DNA of 64,000 nt from Solihabitans fulvus (GCF_008386585.1 NZ_VUOB01000038.1:62001-126000); one strand, 5' to 3'. Shown: positions 34,055 through 42,970, counted from the stretch's first letter. The notes: generated by a model from the letters alone, not told the origin. A program made the numbers and translations.

Positions 34055-37000
34055 GTGCCCGTCGCACCGATCGAGCCAGGCAAGGACATCGAGCCAGGCA
34101 AGGATGAGGACGGCGTCACCCGGCGCGACCTGCTGCTCGGCGCCGGCCGCGCCGCCGCGATCGGCGGGGCCGTGCTGCTCGGCGGCGCCCCGCTGCTGGC
34201 CGACCAACCCGCGGCCGCGGCTGCCGAGGACGCGGCCGCCGAGGACGCGCAGGCACGGCGCCGGTTCGTCGCGCGGGAGGCCACCAACGCCTCGGCTGCG
34301 GTCTCGCCGGACGGCCGGTGGATCGCCATGGACCTGTACACCTCGATCTGGCTGTTGCCGGCGGCGGGCGGTGTGGCGCGGCGGCTCACCGACGACCTCC
34401 AGGACGCGACCAGGCCCAGTTTCTCGCCGGACTCCCGCACCCTGGTGTGCCAGTCCTACCGCGACGGCAACTACCACCTGTGGCTGCTCGATCTGGACGG
34501 CAACAACCTGCGGCAGCTCACCACGGGCCGGTACGACCACCGGGAGCCCCGCTTCTCCCCGGACGGCACCAGGATCGCCTACTCGAGCGACGAGGGCGGC
34601 GGCTACCGGATCTGGGTGCTCGACCTGCGCACCGGGCAGCGCACCCAGCTCACCAACGCGGCATCGGACGACGCCGAGCCGTTCTGGTCCCCGGACGGCA
34701 ATCGCTTGGTGTGCCTGGTCGATGGCGCGGCCTTGGACGTCGTCGAGCTGTACGGCGCGCGCCACCGCGTCGTCGACCCCGTCGCGGACACCGTGTTGTT
34801 CGGCCCGACGTTCGCCCCGGACGGCCAGACCCTGAGCTACACCAGGATGCGCGGCCCGGTGACGGAGGTCGTCGTCGGCGGGAAGGCGGTCACCTCGGGG
34901 GAGGACGTGTTCGGCTTCCCGGTGAACTGGCTCGGCGCGGAGACGATCCTCTACACCGCAGACGGCAGGCTGCGGCGGCGCTCGCTGGGCAGCGGCCAGG
35001 CCACCGAGATCCCGTTCGAGGCGAGCGTGGACTACCGCCGCAGGCTCGATCGGGAGCCCGCGCGCGACCTGTTCGGGACGGGCGAGCACCAGGTGCGCGG
35101 CATCGCGGGACCGGTGCTCTCGCCCGACGGCCGGCAGGTCGCGTTCCGCGCCCTCAACGCCCTGTGGCTGCTGCCGATCGGCGGCAGGCCGCGCCGGATC
35201 GTGGCCGACGGGTTCTTCAACTCCGACCCGGACTGGTCGCCGGACGGCACCGCGCTGGTGTACGCGAGCGACCGGAGTGGGACCGCCGCGCTGTGGCGCT
35301 TCGATGTGGCCAGCGGTGAGAGCACCCGGCTCACCGACCTGCCGAACGGGCAGCTCACGCCTCGCTGGTCCCCGGACGGCGGCCGGATCGCCTACCAGGA
35401 CTCCGACGGCGCGACCTGGGTGCTCGACCTCGCCTCCGGCCAGAGCCGCAAGGTGCTGCCCGCGCTGTACCAGCCGGGGCGGCCGACCTGGTCGCCGGAC
35501 GGGCGGACGCTCGCGCTGGCCGCCGTGAAGCCGTTCTCTCGGCGGTTCCGCGAGGGCACCAGCCAGATCCTCACGGTCGGCCTGGACAGCGGGACGGTCG
35601 CCTACCAGGAGCCGATGCCGTTCCGGTCGCTGGCCACCAGGGGCGACGACGGCCCGGTGTGGTCGCCGGACGGCCGGTTCCTTGCGTTCGTCGTGGAGAG
35701 CATGCTGTGGCTCGCGCCGGTCGACGCGACGGGCCGCATCACCGGCGCGCCGCGTCAGCTCACCGATGAGGTGACCGACGCGCCGAGCTGGCGCGGCGAC
35801 TCGCGGCGGCTGCTCTACCTCAGCAACGGGCGCCTGCGTCAGGTGACGGTGGACGGCGACCGGGCCGGGGACGTCGAGGTTCCGTTGCGGTGGACCAGAA
35901 CCAGGCCGCGCGGCCGGCTGGTGCTGCGGGCAGGCGCGCTCTGGGACGGCCGGGGCGCGGAGCTGCGCCGCGAGGTCGACATCGTGGTGGAGGGCGACCG
36001 GATCAGGACCGTCGAGGAGCGTCGGGACCGCGCCGGCGAGGAGGTGCTGGACGCGTCCGGGCTGACGGTGCTGCCCGGCCTGATCGACGCGCACGTGCAC
36101 TGGCACCTGCGTGGGCGGCAGTGGGGCGAGCGGCAGGGCAGGCTCTGGCTGGCCTACGGCGTGACCACCACCCGCTCGCCGGGAGATCCCGCGTACCAGA
36201 TGCTGGAGACCAGGGAGGCGCTGGAGTCCGGCGCGAAGCTCGGACCTCGTTACCTGGCAACGGGTGAGGCCATCGACGGCGGGCGCGTCTACTACAACTT
36301 CATGCGGCCGACCAACAGCGAGCAGCAGCTGTCGCTGGAGCTGCGCAGGGCGTTCGAGCTCCAGTACGACCTGATCAAGACGTACGTGCGGCTTCCCGTT
36401 GCGCTGCAACAGAAAGCGGTGGACGCGGCGCACCGCAGGGGAGTTCCGTTGTCCTCGCACTACCTGTATCCCGCCGTGCACCTTGGCATGGACGGCATGG
36501 AGCACTACGGGGCGACGAACCGGCTCGGCTACTCGCACACCGTCAGCCGCGTCGGCAACGCCTATCAGGACGTCGTGGGGCTGTTCGCGAACTCGGGCAT
36601 GTCGATCACGCCGACGCTGTTCCGCTCGGCCGTGCTGTACGGCGAGGACCGCTCACTGGTGACGGATCCGCGCACCAGCGCGCTGTTCCCGGACTGGGAG
36701 TACCAGCGGCTGCTGCACAAGGCGGACGACGCGGCCAAGCCCGGTCCGGCCAACGACGCGCTCCGAGTCGGGCTGGCGGCGAATGTGACGATGATGCTGC
36801 GCATCCACCGTGCGGGCGGCCTGGTGATCGCCGGCACCGACTCGCCGCTCGACGACGTCGCGATCAGCCTGCACCAGAACCTGCGAGCCTTGGTGCGGCA
36901 CGGTTTCACGCCGGTCGAGGCGCTGACCGTGGCCACCCGAAACCCGGCTCGCTGGCTCGGCCTCGGCGACCACCTCGGCACCGTTGAGCCCGGCCGGCTG

Positions 37001-37237
37001 GCCGATCTCGTTGCGGTGGAAGGGAATCCGCTGGCGGACATCCGGGCGGCGGCGGCGGTCCGGCTGGTGCTGGCCGGCGGATCCCCGCACACCGTCGATG
37101 AGCTGGTCGCCCCGTTTGCCTCTGGGGTAAAGGATGCGCGGCCGGTCACGACGGTTGGCGCGCCGCATCCCAGTGCCGAGGTTGGGCCGTACTGGTGGCA
37201 TGGCGAACCTGAGTGGGCCGTGCACGTCTGCGGTTGA
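34055..37237 (+). CDS. Tat-exported beta-propeller amidohydrolase
   Basis: This 1060-residue protein joins a TolB/WD40-like beta-propeller (about 60-620; many SPDG repeats such as RFSPDGTRIAYSS) to an amidohydrolase domain (about 625-1020). Metal ligands are visible: HVH near 678 (IDAHVHWH), the carboxylated Lys near 774 (LIKTYV), His near 801 and 815, and Asp near 928 (AGTDSPLD). The N-terminus has a twin-arginine signal, TRRDLLLGAG, ending near AAAA. It probably hydrolyses a peptide- or amide-like substrate outside the cell. The GTG at 34055 is favoured over 34049, which overlaps GGAGG. Confidence 0.88.
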   Translation: MPVAPIEPGKDIEPGKDEDGVTRRDLLLGAGRAAAIGGAVLLGGAPLLADQPAAAAAEDAAAEDAQARRRFVAREATNASAAVSPDGRWIAMDLYTSIWLLPAAGGVARRLTDDLQDATRPSFSPDSRTLVCQSYRDGNYHLWLLDLDGNNLRQLTTGRYDHREPRFSPDGTRIAYSSDEGGGYRIWVLDLRTGQRTQLTNAASDDAEPFWSPDGNRLVCLVDGAALDVVELYGARHRVVDPVADTVLFGPTFAPDGQTLSYTRMRGPVTEVVVGGKAVTSGEDVFGFPVNWLGAETILYTADGRLRRRSLGSGQATEIPFEASVDYRRRLDREPARDLFGTGEHQVRGIAGPVLSPDGRQVAFRALNALWLLPIGGRPRRIVADGFFNSDPDWSPDGTALVYASDRSGTAALWRFDVASGESTRLTDLPNGQLTPRWSPDGGRIAYQDSDGATWVLDLASGQSRKVLPALYQPGRPTWSPDGRTLALAAVKPFSRRFREGTSQILTVGLDSGTVAYQEPMPFRSLATRGDDGPVWSPDGRFLAFVVESMLWLAPVDATGRITGAPRQLTDEVTDAPSWRGDSRRLLYLSNGRLRQVTVDGDRAGDVEVPLRWTRTRPRGRLVLRAGALWDGRGAELRREVDIVVEGDRIRTVEERRDRAGEEVLDASGLTVLPGLIDAHVHWHLRGRQWGERQGRLWLAYGVTTTRSPGDPAYQMLETREALESGAKLGPRYLATGEAIDGGRVYYNFMRPTNSEQQLSLELRRAFELQYDLIKTYVRLPVALQQKAVDAAHRRGVPLSSHYLYPAVHLGMDGMEHYGATNRLGYSHTVSRVGNAYQDVVGLFANSGMSITPTLFRSAVLYGEDRSLVTDPRTSALFPDWEYQRLLHKADDAAKPGPANDALRVGLAANVTMMLRIHRAGGLVIAGTDSPLDDVAISLHQNLRALVRHGFTPVEALTVATRNPARWLGLGDHLGTVEPGRLADLVAVEGNPLADIRAAAAVRLVLAGGSPHTVDELVAPFASGVKDARPVTTVGAPHPSAEVGPYWWHGEPEWAVHVCG

Positions 37238-37339
37238 CCGGTCTTGGTGGTTTGGTAGCTGACCGGTTTTGGGCGGCTGACTGTTTTTGGTGGTTGGTCG
37301 CGTTCGGCGGTTGACAGGTTGCGGGGTGGCTGGCCAGAG
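37233..37339. repeat. Degenerate 17-19-bp tandem repeats
   Basis: From the stop codon of the amidohydrolase on, about five decayed units resemble GCTGACCGGTTTTGGGCG, GCTGACTGTTTTTGGTG and GTTGGTCGCGTTCGGCG. The strand is G/T-rich. The array ends just before the GntR operator. Confidence 0.6.
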
Positions 37340-37342
37340 TTA

Positions 37343-37364
37343 TTCCACTAACTGATTAGTGGAA
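37343..37364. promoter_or_regulatory. Perfect GntR operator palindrome
   Basis: TTCCACTAA (37343-37351), CTGA, TTAGTGGAA (37356-37364): 9-bp perfect arms with a 4-bp spacer, ending 9 bp before the GntR start codon. A repressor bound here would block transcription start or elongation, so autoregulation of the GntR/ABC operon is very likely. Confidence 0.85.
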
Positions 37365-37373
37365 GGGTTAAGG

Positions 37374-37766
37374 GTGATCGAGTTTCGGATCGACCGAAGA
37401 TCCGGTGTCGCCACCTACCTCCAGATCGTTCACCAGGTGAAACAGGCGCTGCGGCTCGGACTGATCGGCCCCGGTGACCGGTTGCCGACCGCCAAGGACG
37501 TCGTGGCGGTCACCGGGATCAACCCCAACACGGTGTTGAAGGCGTACCGCGAACTTGACCGCGAGGGCCTGGTCGAACCGCGGCCGGGGCTCGGCACCTT
37601 CGTGCGCCGCTCGCTGGCCTCTCCCGGCGCGGCAGCGGGCTCCCCGCTCAGGGGCGACCTCCTGGAGTGGATGGACCGAGCGCGCCAGCTGGGCATGGGC
37701 CGTGAGGACGTGGACGCGCTGTTCCGCGCCGTGCTCGACGACAAGTTCCGAGGGGGACAGGAATGA
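37374..37766 (+). CDS. GntR-family regulator, short YtrA type
   Basis: This 130-residue regulator has the winged-HTH of GntR proteins: YLQIVHQVKQALRLGLIGPG, DRLPTAKDVVAVTGINPNTV and a wing with RPGLGTFVRR. It has only a short C-terminal helical extension, as in the YtrA subfamily, which commonly controls an adjacent ABC transporter. The GTG at 37374 follows GGAAGG. The stop overlaps the ABC ATPase ATG, giving translational coupling. The perfect palindrome just upstream is its likely operator. Confidence 0.92.
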   Translation: MIEFRIDRRSGVATYLQIVHQVKQALRLGLIGPGDRLPTAKDVVAVTGINPNTVLKAYRELDREGLVEPRPGLGTFVRRSLASPGAAAGSPLRGDLLEWMDRARQLGMGREDVDALFRAVLDDKFRGGQE

Positions 37767-38698
37767 CTGTGATGAGGCCGGCCATCGCCGTGCGCGCGGC
37801 GGGGCTGGGCAGGCGGTACGGGCGCAGCTGGGCGTTGCGCGACTGCACCTTCGACCTGCCGGAGGGAAAGGTCGCCGCCCTGGTCGGGGCGAACGGCGCG
37901 GGGAAGAGCACGCTGCTGCGGCTGCTTGCCGGGGTGCTGACCCCGTCGGAGGGCTCGGCCGAGGTGTTCGGCGCCGAACCGTGGCTGCGCGGGCTGAGCG
38001 GCGTTGGCTTCGTGGCGCAGGAAAAGCCGCTGTACCGGGGGTTTACGGTCGCGGAGACGCTGCGCATGGGCCGCGCGATGAACCCCGGCTGGGATCAGGC
38101 ATACGCGGCCGCGCTGGTCGACCGCGCGGGTCTGGGCATGAGGACCAGGGTCGGTGCGCTGTCCGGCGGGATGCGCGCCAGCCTGGCGCTGGCGGTGGCA
38201 CTGGCGCGACGCCCTCGGCTGCTGCTGCTCGACGAGCCGCTGGCCGAGATGGACCCCATCGCCAGGCAGGACGCGATGCGGACGCTGATGGTCGAGGTCG
38301 CCGAGACCGGCCTAGGCGTGCTGATGTCCACGCACGTGCTCGCGGACGTCGACGGAGTGTGCGACTACCTGCTGCTGCTCGACCGAGGTCGCGTGCTGTT
38401 GGCCGGGGAGACTGACGACATCCTTGCCGAGCACAGGATTGTTGTCGCGTCGCACCGCGCCGAACGCACCGACTTCGGTCCCCATCGGGTGGTGCGGACC
38501 CAGGTGAGCGAGCGGCAGGTTACCGCGCTCGTCCGGCGCGACGGCGAGTTGGTAGGGGACGGCTGGGTGGTGTCCGAGCCGACTCTGGATGAGGTCGTCG
38601 TCGGGCATCTGCTTGCCTCGGCTCAGTCTGATTCGGGGGGCTCGGCCGAGTCTGGTTCGGAGGCTGCGGCACAGTCTGGTTCGGGGGCGGCGGCGTGA
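37763..38698 (+). CDS. ABC transporter ATP-binding protein (GntR-linked)
   Basis: This 311-residue ATPase has Walker A GANGAGKSTLL (about residue 43), Q-loop FVAQEKP, signature LSGGMRASLAL, Walker B LLLLDEPLAEMD and switch His STHVLAD. The C-terminal 25 residues are a Ser/Gly/Ala/Glu repeat (SGSEAAAQSGSGAAA) not seen in core ATPases. It pairs with the permease whose start overlaps its stop. GntR-controlled pairs of this type often export antimicrobial or membrane-active compounds, but the substrate is unknown. Confidence 0.93.
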   Translation: MTVMRPAIAVRAAGLGRRYGRSWALRDCTFDLPEGKVAALVGANGAGKSTLLRLLAGVLTPSEGSAEVFGAEPWLRGLSGVGFVAQEKPLYRGFTVAETLRMGRAMNPGWDQAYAAALVDRAGLGMRTRVGALSGGMRASLALAVALARRPRLLLLDEPLAEMDPIARQDAMRTLMVEVAETGLGVLMSTHVLADVDGVCDYLLLLDRGRVLLAGETDDILAEHRIVVASHRAERTDFGPHRVVRTQVSERQVTALVRRDGELVGDGWVVSEPTLDEVVVGHLLASAQSDSGGSAESGSEAAAQSGSGAAA

Positions 38699-39702
38699 TT
38701 TGGTTCGCTTGGCGGCAGCAGCGCGCCACCCTGCTTGCGGCGATCGGCGTGATCCTGGTTGGGCTTGGTTACCTGCTGTACTACCGGTTCGCGATGATGG
38801 GTGAGGTGACGTCGACGGACCTGTGGTCCCGGTCGCTGCCAGACACCGTGGCCAGCACGGATGGCCCGGAGTTCAGGAGTGTCGCGGACAGTGTCTGGGT
38901 GCACTTCTGGGGGCAGGCGCAGACCGCGCGCACCGGCATGGTCGTTGGTGCGATGGTGATCGGCGTCTGCGTCGGCGCGTCGATGTTCGCGCGGGAGTGG
39001 GAGCAGCAGACGTACCTGGTCGCGTTGAGCCAGTCCGTGTCCAGGGCGCGGTGGTTCGTCACCAAGTTCGCGGTGGCCGCCGCCGTGGTGCTCGGCGGCG
39101 TCGTCCTGTGGGAACTCGCCTACGCCTGGTGGGCGAGGTCCGCCGGCAACTGGATGCTCGACCAGTACTTGTTTCGGCCGTTCTACTTTGAGTCGCAGGG
39201 TTTGGCGCTGCCGGCGTACGCGCTGTTCGCGCTCGCGCTCGGGGCGAGCGGCGGGCTGCTCATCCGCCGCACGGTGCCGGCGATCGTGGTCGCGGCCGCC
39301 GTCGTCGCGGGGGTTTTTGCCGGTGTCAGCCTGTATCTGCGCTGGCATTACCTGCCGCCGGTGATGGTGACCGTGCCGTGGCACGGGCCGAGATCCATGG
39401 ACGGCGAGGCGCACCTGATGGACGTTGGATATCTCAGCAACACGGGGCAGCTCATTCATATGGGTCTTGGTAAGGGGGAGCTCTGGAATCCCTGCGTGAG
39501 TGTCGAGAATGTCGCGAGTGTCGCGGCGAGCGACTCCTACTACGGCTGCATGACCCAGCGGGGCCTGGTGGGGTTCGGCGAGATGGTCCAGCCAGCCAGC
39601 CGGTTTTGGACCTTTCAGGTGATGGAGTTCGGGCTGTTCCTGGTGCTGTCCGCTGCTGTGCTCGGGGTCGGCATGTGGTGGCTGCGCAAGCGATTGCGCT
39701 GA
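38695..39702 (+). CDS. ABC transporter permease (GntR-linked)
   Basis: This 335-residue membrane protein has six hydrophobic helices, beginning with FAWRQQRATLLAAIGVILVG and ending VLSAAVLGVGMWWLRKR. An extracellular domain lies between helices 5 and 6 (about 205-300). The GTG overlaps the ATPase stop (GTGA). It completes the GntR-ATPase-permease operon and probably forms a homodimeric transporter with the ATPase. Confidence 0.88.
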   Translation: MIWFAWRQQRATLLAAIGVILVGLGYLLYYRFAMMGEVTSTDLWSRSLPDTVASTDGPEFRSVADSVWVHFWGQAQTARTGMVVGAMVIGVCVGASMFAREWEQQTYLVALSQSVSRARWFVTKFAVAAAVVLGGVVLWELAYAWWARSAGNWMLDQYLFRPFYFESQGLALPAYALFALALGASGGLLIRRTVPAIVVAAAVVAGVFAGVSLYLRWHYLPPVMVTVPWHGPRSMDGEAHLMDVGYLSNTGQLIHMGLGKGELWNPCVSVENVASVAASDSYYGCMTQRGLVGFGEMVQPASRFWTFQVMEFGLFLVLSAAVLGVGMWWLRKRLR

Positions 39703-39786
39703 TCGGTTGTCGTTTTGGCCGTGGGCCTGCACCGTCACAAAGTGAAGACGCGGGGCGCGGGGCGCTGGATGTGGGCGTGGAGCGGA

Positions 39787-39809
39787 GGGTGTTGGTGGGG
39801 TGGGGCGGG
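39787..39809 (+). other. G-quadruplex-forming sequence between convergent genes
   Basis: Four G-runs (GGG, GGGG, GGGG, GGG) are separated by loops of 7, 1 and 1 nt. The site lies 84 bp after the permease stop and 4 bp beyond the stop of the convergent amidohydrolase. Short loops make a stable quadruplex likely, in DNA or in read-through RNA. Confidence 0.55.
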
Positions 39810-39812
39810 TGG

Positions 39813-41105
39813 TCAGGTTGTTGTTGTGGCGGCGATTTGGGTGGCTAGGCGGTGTGCTGATTGGTGGACTTCTGCGATCTTGGCGTGGAGGGCGGGGTGT
39901 TGGAGCCGGCCGGCCTGTTTCACCGGTGTGCCCGCTACCAGGACGGTGCTCACGTTGCCCGGGTGGGCCGCGGTGACCACCGCGCCGATCGGGTCGTGGG
40001 TTGCGCCTGCCAGGTTGGGAGCGTCGGCGTGGAGCAGCACTAGGTCGGCCTGTTTGCCCGGTTGTAGGGAGCCGATGCGGTCGGCCAGGCCTAGCGCGGT
40101 GGCGCCGTCGATGGTGGCCAGCTGGAGGATCTCGGCGGCGGTCAGACGGGGGCCTTCGCCTAGGTGGCTGGACAGGAGGGCCGCGCGCATCAGTGAGAAC
40201 ATGTCGCCTGCGGTCGAGGTGACCACGTCGACGCCGAGGCCCGTGGTGATGCCGGCACGCCGGAGCCGGCCGATCATGGGGGCTCCGTGCCCCATCTGCG
40301 CCTCGATTGCCGGCGCGATCGACACCGCGCCGCCAGAGTCCGCGATCAGTTGGAGTTCGTTGTCCGGCAACGAGTTTCCGTGCACGTACAGGGTGTCGGC
40401 GCGCAGCAGACCGTGCCGCCGGAGCGTGTCGACGGGCCGTTCGGCGACCGGGCCGCTGCCGACGTGCACCGCGATGCCGAGCCCCAGTTCGCGGGCCAGC
40501 GCCCAGTCCTCTCGCACGGTGTCGACGGGCGAGTAGGACGGGCCGGCCGGGGCGAGCCTCAGAGTGAGGAGCTGGTCGCCCGAGGCGAAGTACTGCTCGC
40601 GGACCCGGCGGACCTCCGCCGGCCGCCGCGCCGCCGCGTCCAGGACGGGATAGCCGTAGCCGAACACGGCGCGGATGCCGGCGTCCGCCAGCGCGGTGAT
40701 CGCGGCGTCGCTGTGCGCGGGGGAGAACTGGACGTGCGAGTGATCCTGCACGGTGGTGATGCCGGAGTCCAGGCACTCCAGCGCGCCGACGAGGTTGCCG
40801 GCGTGCACGTCCTCCGGCCGGATCAGCGGGCCGGCGACCCCGTGCGTGCGGTCAAGGTACTGGCGCAGGTCGACGTCGACGGCGCTGCTGCGCAGGGTGG
40901 TCTGCCAGAGGTGTCGGTGGGTGTCGACGAAACCGGGCAGGACGAGGTGGCCGGTCGCGTCGATGACCTCGGCGTCGTCGGCCGGGAGGTTCGGGCCTAC
41001 CGCCACGATCCGGCCGTCTGAGATCGATATGTCGATATTTCTGCGCACGGTCGGCTCGGGTTCGACGTCGATTACCCAGCCGTTGCGGACGATCAGTGTG
41101 CTCAT
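39813..41105 (-). CDS. Amidohydrolase-superfamily deaminase/hydrolase (Atz/Trz-SAH deaminase-like)
   Basis: This 430-residue metal-dependent hydrolase has HxH in VDTHRHLWQ (about residue 62), His in IAVHVGSG (about 218), His in YVHGNSLPD (about 246) and Asp in GLGVDVVTS (about 292). The C-terminal strand ATRNP-like region is IDGATALGLADRIGSL. The pattern matches the cytosine-deaminase-like group including SAH/MTA deaminase and triazine hydrolases. The substrate is unknown. It is divergent from a MarR gene with a palindrome between them, so that MarR probably controls it. Confidence 0.88.
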   Translation of the reverse strand: MSTLIVRNGWVIDVEPEPTVRRNIDISISDGRIVAVGPNLPADDAEVIDATGHLVLPGFVDTHRHLWQTTLRSSAVDVDLRQYLDRTHGVAGPLIRPEDVHAGNLVGALECLDSGITTVQDHSHVQFSPAHSDAAITALADAGIRAVFGYGYPVLDAAARRPAEVRRVREQYFASGDQLLTLRLAPAGPSYSPVDTVREDWALARELGLGIAVHVGSGPVAERPVDTLRRHGLLRADTLYVHGNSLPDNELQLIADSGGAVSIAPAIEAQMGHGAPMIGRLRRAGITTGLGVDVVTSTAGDMFSLMRAALLSSHLGEGPRLTAAEILQLATIDGATALGLADRIGSLQPGKQADLVLLHADAPNLAGATHDPIGAVVTAAHPGNVSTVLVAGTPVKQAGRLQHPALHAKIAEVHQSAHRLATQIAATTTT

Positions 41106-41132
41106 GGTGGCTCCGATGAATGCTTGGGAGGA

Positions 41133-41148
41133 AGCTTTTTAGAAAGCT
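41133..41148. promoter_or_regulatory. Palindrome in the amidohydrolase/MarR divergent region
   Basis: AGCTTT-TTAG-AAAGCT has perfect 6-bp arms and lies in the 52-bp gap between the divergent genes. The AT-rich centre and location suit a MarR operator that would block both promoters. Confidence 0.6.
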
Positions 41149-41157
41149 ATCATCTGT

Positions 41158-41727
41158 GTGATCTACCCTGTCAAGATGACAGCGCAGCCGGATCGGGTCG
41201 ACGAACTGCTCGACGCGTGGCGGGCCGAGCTGCCGGACGTGCTGTACCCGACCTCGGAGCTGACCAAGCGCGTCCTGGTGCTTGCCGCCGCGCTGGACGA
41301 GGCGACCAGGCGCGAACTGCCCGCGCTCGGCATCACGGTGGCCGAGTTCGACGTCCTGGTGTCGCTGCGTCGCGCCGGCGCGCCCTACCGGATGAAGCCC
41401 AACCAGTTGGCGCGCGGGCTGCTGTTGTCCTCCGGCGGCACCAGCAACGTGACCAATCACCTGGTGGCCAACGGTTTGGTCGTGCGCGAGGCCGACCCCG
41501 ACGACGGCCGCAGCACCTGGGTGCGGCTGACGCCCGACGGTGTCGCGTTGGCCGAACGCGCGGTGAGCGCCAGCTCGGCCGCGCACGCCGCGGTGTTCGC
41601 GAACGTTCCTGGCGATGTTGTTGAGGTGGCTACTGGGGCTCTGCGTGCGGTGTGCGCGGGTGCTGCGAGCACCTCGCCACCGCAACCTGCGCCGGCCCGG
41701 AACGCGCGTAACCGCCGCGCCGGTTGA
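41158..41727 (+). CDS. MarR-family regulator
   Basis: This regulator of about 189 residues has a winged HTH (about 55-125) with GITVAEFDVLVSLRRAG, NQLARGLLLSSGGTSNVTNH and wing DPDDGRSTWVRLT. The recognition helix differs from typical MarR mainly by a Gly-Gly-Thr turn. The start is uncertain: GTG 41158 gives the longest form, while ATG 41176 would remove six residues; neither has an SD. It is divergent from the amidohydrolase gene, its likely target. The C-terminus runs on as a Pro/Ala/Arg tail. Confidence 0.87.
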   Translation: MIYPVKMTAQPDRVDELLDAWRAELPDVLYPTSELTKRVLVLAAALDEATRRELPALGITVAEFDVLVSLRRAGAPYRMKPNQLARGLLLSSGGTSNVTNHLVANGLVVREADPDDGRSTWVRLTPDGVALAERAVSASSAAHAAVFANVPGDVVEVATGALRAVCAGAASTSPPQPAPARNARNRRAG

Positions 41728-41779
41728 CGCGATCGGCCGCCCGGTTCTTGGGGAACCTGGCGGCTGGCGCCGCCATCCA

Positions 41780-42970
41780 ATGGCCATGCTGACTCGGTGG
41801 TGGGTGCCCAGGGGCGTCGTGCGGGCGGTGGCCGTTTTCGCGGTGCTGTTGACGGCCGCGCTGGCCGGTGCGCCGGGCGCGTTGGCGGACGCGCTGAAGG
41901 ACCGTGAGTGGTTCCTTGACGCTGCCCACCTCAACGCGGCGCAGGCGTGGCCTACGTCGACCGGGAAGGGGGTCACCGTCGCGGTGGTGGACACCACTGG
42001 CCTTGACCGCAATCGCGCCGAGCTGACCGGTTCGGTGGTCAGCAGCGGGACCCTCACGGCGGCGGGCGAACTGCGTGACGACGGCGGATCGCAGGGGCAG
42101 TTCCACGCCACCTGGGCCGCGCTGCTCATCGCGGGGCATCCCGACAGCCCCGACGGGCAGCAGGGGTTGGCTCCCGGCGCGAAGATCATCAGCGTGCATA
42201 TTCCGGAGTCGCCGGCGTCCGTGGCCGATGCGATCCGGTACGCGGTCGACCATGGCGCACGGGTGGTCAGCCTCTCCCTCGCCTTCGACTTCGCGCCGAC
42301 CGGCATCTGCGAGTCGGTTCGCTACGCGCAGGAGCACGACGTGATCGTGGTGGCCAGCGCGGGCAACGACGGGCAGGCCTTCAATCCCAAGAAGTGGCCG
42401 TCGAGCTGCGCAGGCTCGATCGCCGCCGCCGGCAGCGATCAGCACGGCCAGGCGTGGCCGCAGTCCGAGTCGGGGCCGCAGATCGTGCTCGCCGCGCCTG
42501 CGGTCGACATACCGCTTGTGTATTCCGACCCGAGCACGCTGACCCTGTCCGGCACGTCGTTCTGCGCTCCGCTGATCGCGGGCGAGGCCGCGATGCTCAT
42601 CAGCGCGCATCCGGACTGGACCAGCGGCCAGATCATCAGGGCGATGATCGCCTCCGCGTCCGGCGGCGGCAAGCGGATCGACGACCACCTCGGCTACGGG
42701 GTCATCGACCCGGTGGCCGCGCTTCGTGCGGCACGGCCTGCGGAGCGGAGCAATCCGCTGCTGTTGGACGCGCCCTCGGTGAAGGAGACTCAGTCCGCGT
42801 CGAATCGGGCGTCGGCGTCGAATCGGGAGTCCGCGTCACAGGCGACAGCATCGCAGTCGGCAGCGCAGTCCGGTGGAATTCCGTTGTGGGTATGGGCTGT
42901 CGTGGCTGTCGCCGTTGTTGGGCTCGGCGTTCTCGGGTTGGTGATCTACCGGGCGGCGGCGCGTAGGTAG
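41780..42970 (+). CDS. Mycosin-like membrane-anchored subtilase (type VII-associated)
   Basis: This 396-residue S8 protease has a signal peptide (about 1-38), a catalytic domain, and a C-terminal membrane helix (VWAVVAVAVVGLGVLGLVIY) after a Ser/Ala-rich linker. The triad is Asp in VAVVDTTGLD, His in QFHATWAALLIAG and Ser in LSGTSFCAPLIAG, with oxyanion Asn in ASAGNDG. The His motif is HAT rather than the usual HGT. The layout matches MycP mycosins, which are structural or processing parts of type VII systems. No ecc genes are adjacent; the EspG-like block lies 11 kb away. Confidence 0.87.
   Translation: MAMLTRWWVPRGVVRAVAVFAVLLTAALAGAPGALADALKDREWFLDAAHLNAAQAWPTSTGKGVTVAVVDTTGLDRNRAELTGSVVSSGTLTAAGELRDDGGSQGQFHATWAALLIAGHPDSPDGQQGLAPGAKIISVHIPESPASVADAIRYAVDHGARVVSLSLAFDFAPTGICESVRYAQEHDVIVVASAGNDGQAFNPKKWPSSCAGSIAAAGSDQHGQAWPQSESGPQIVLAAPAVDIPLVYSDPSTLTLSGTSFCAPLIAGEAAMLISAHPDWTSGQIIRAMIASASGGGKRIDDHLGYGVIDPVAALRAARPAERSNPLLLDAPSVKETQSASNRASASNRESASQATASQSAAQSGGIPLWVWAVVAVAVVGLGVLGLVIYRAAARR

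Noticed and set aside
33992..36538. An 848-codon minus-strand frame opposite the propeller-amidohydrolase
   Set aside because: Antisense shadow; low-complexity translation and no start signal. The plus-strand protein carries a Tat signal and metal ligands.
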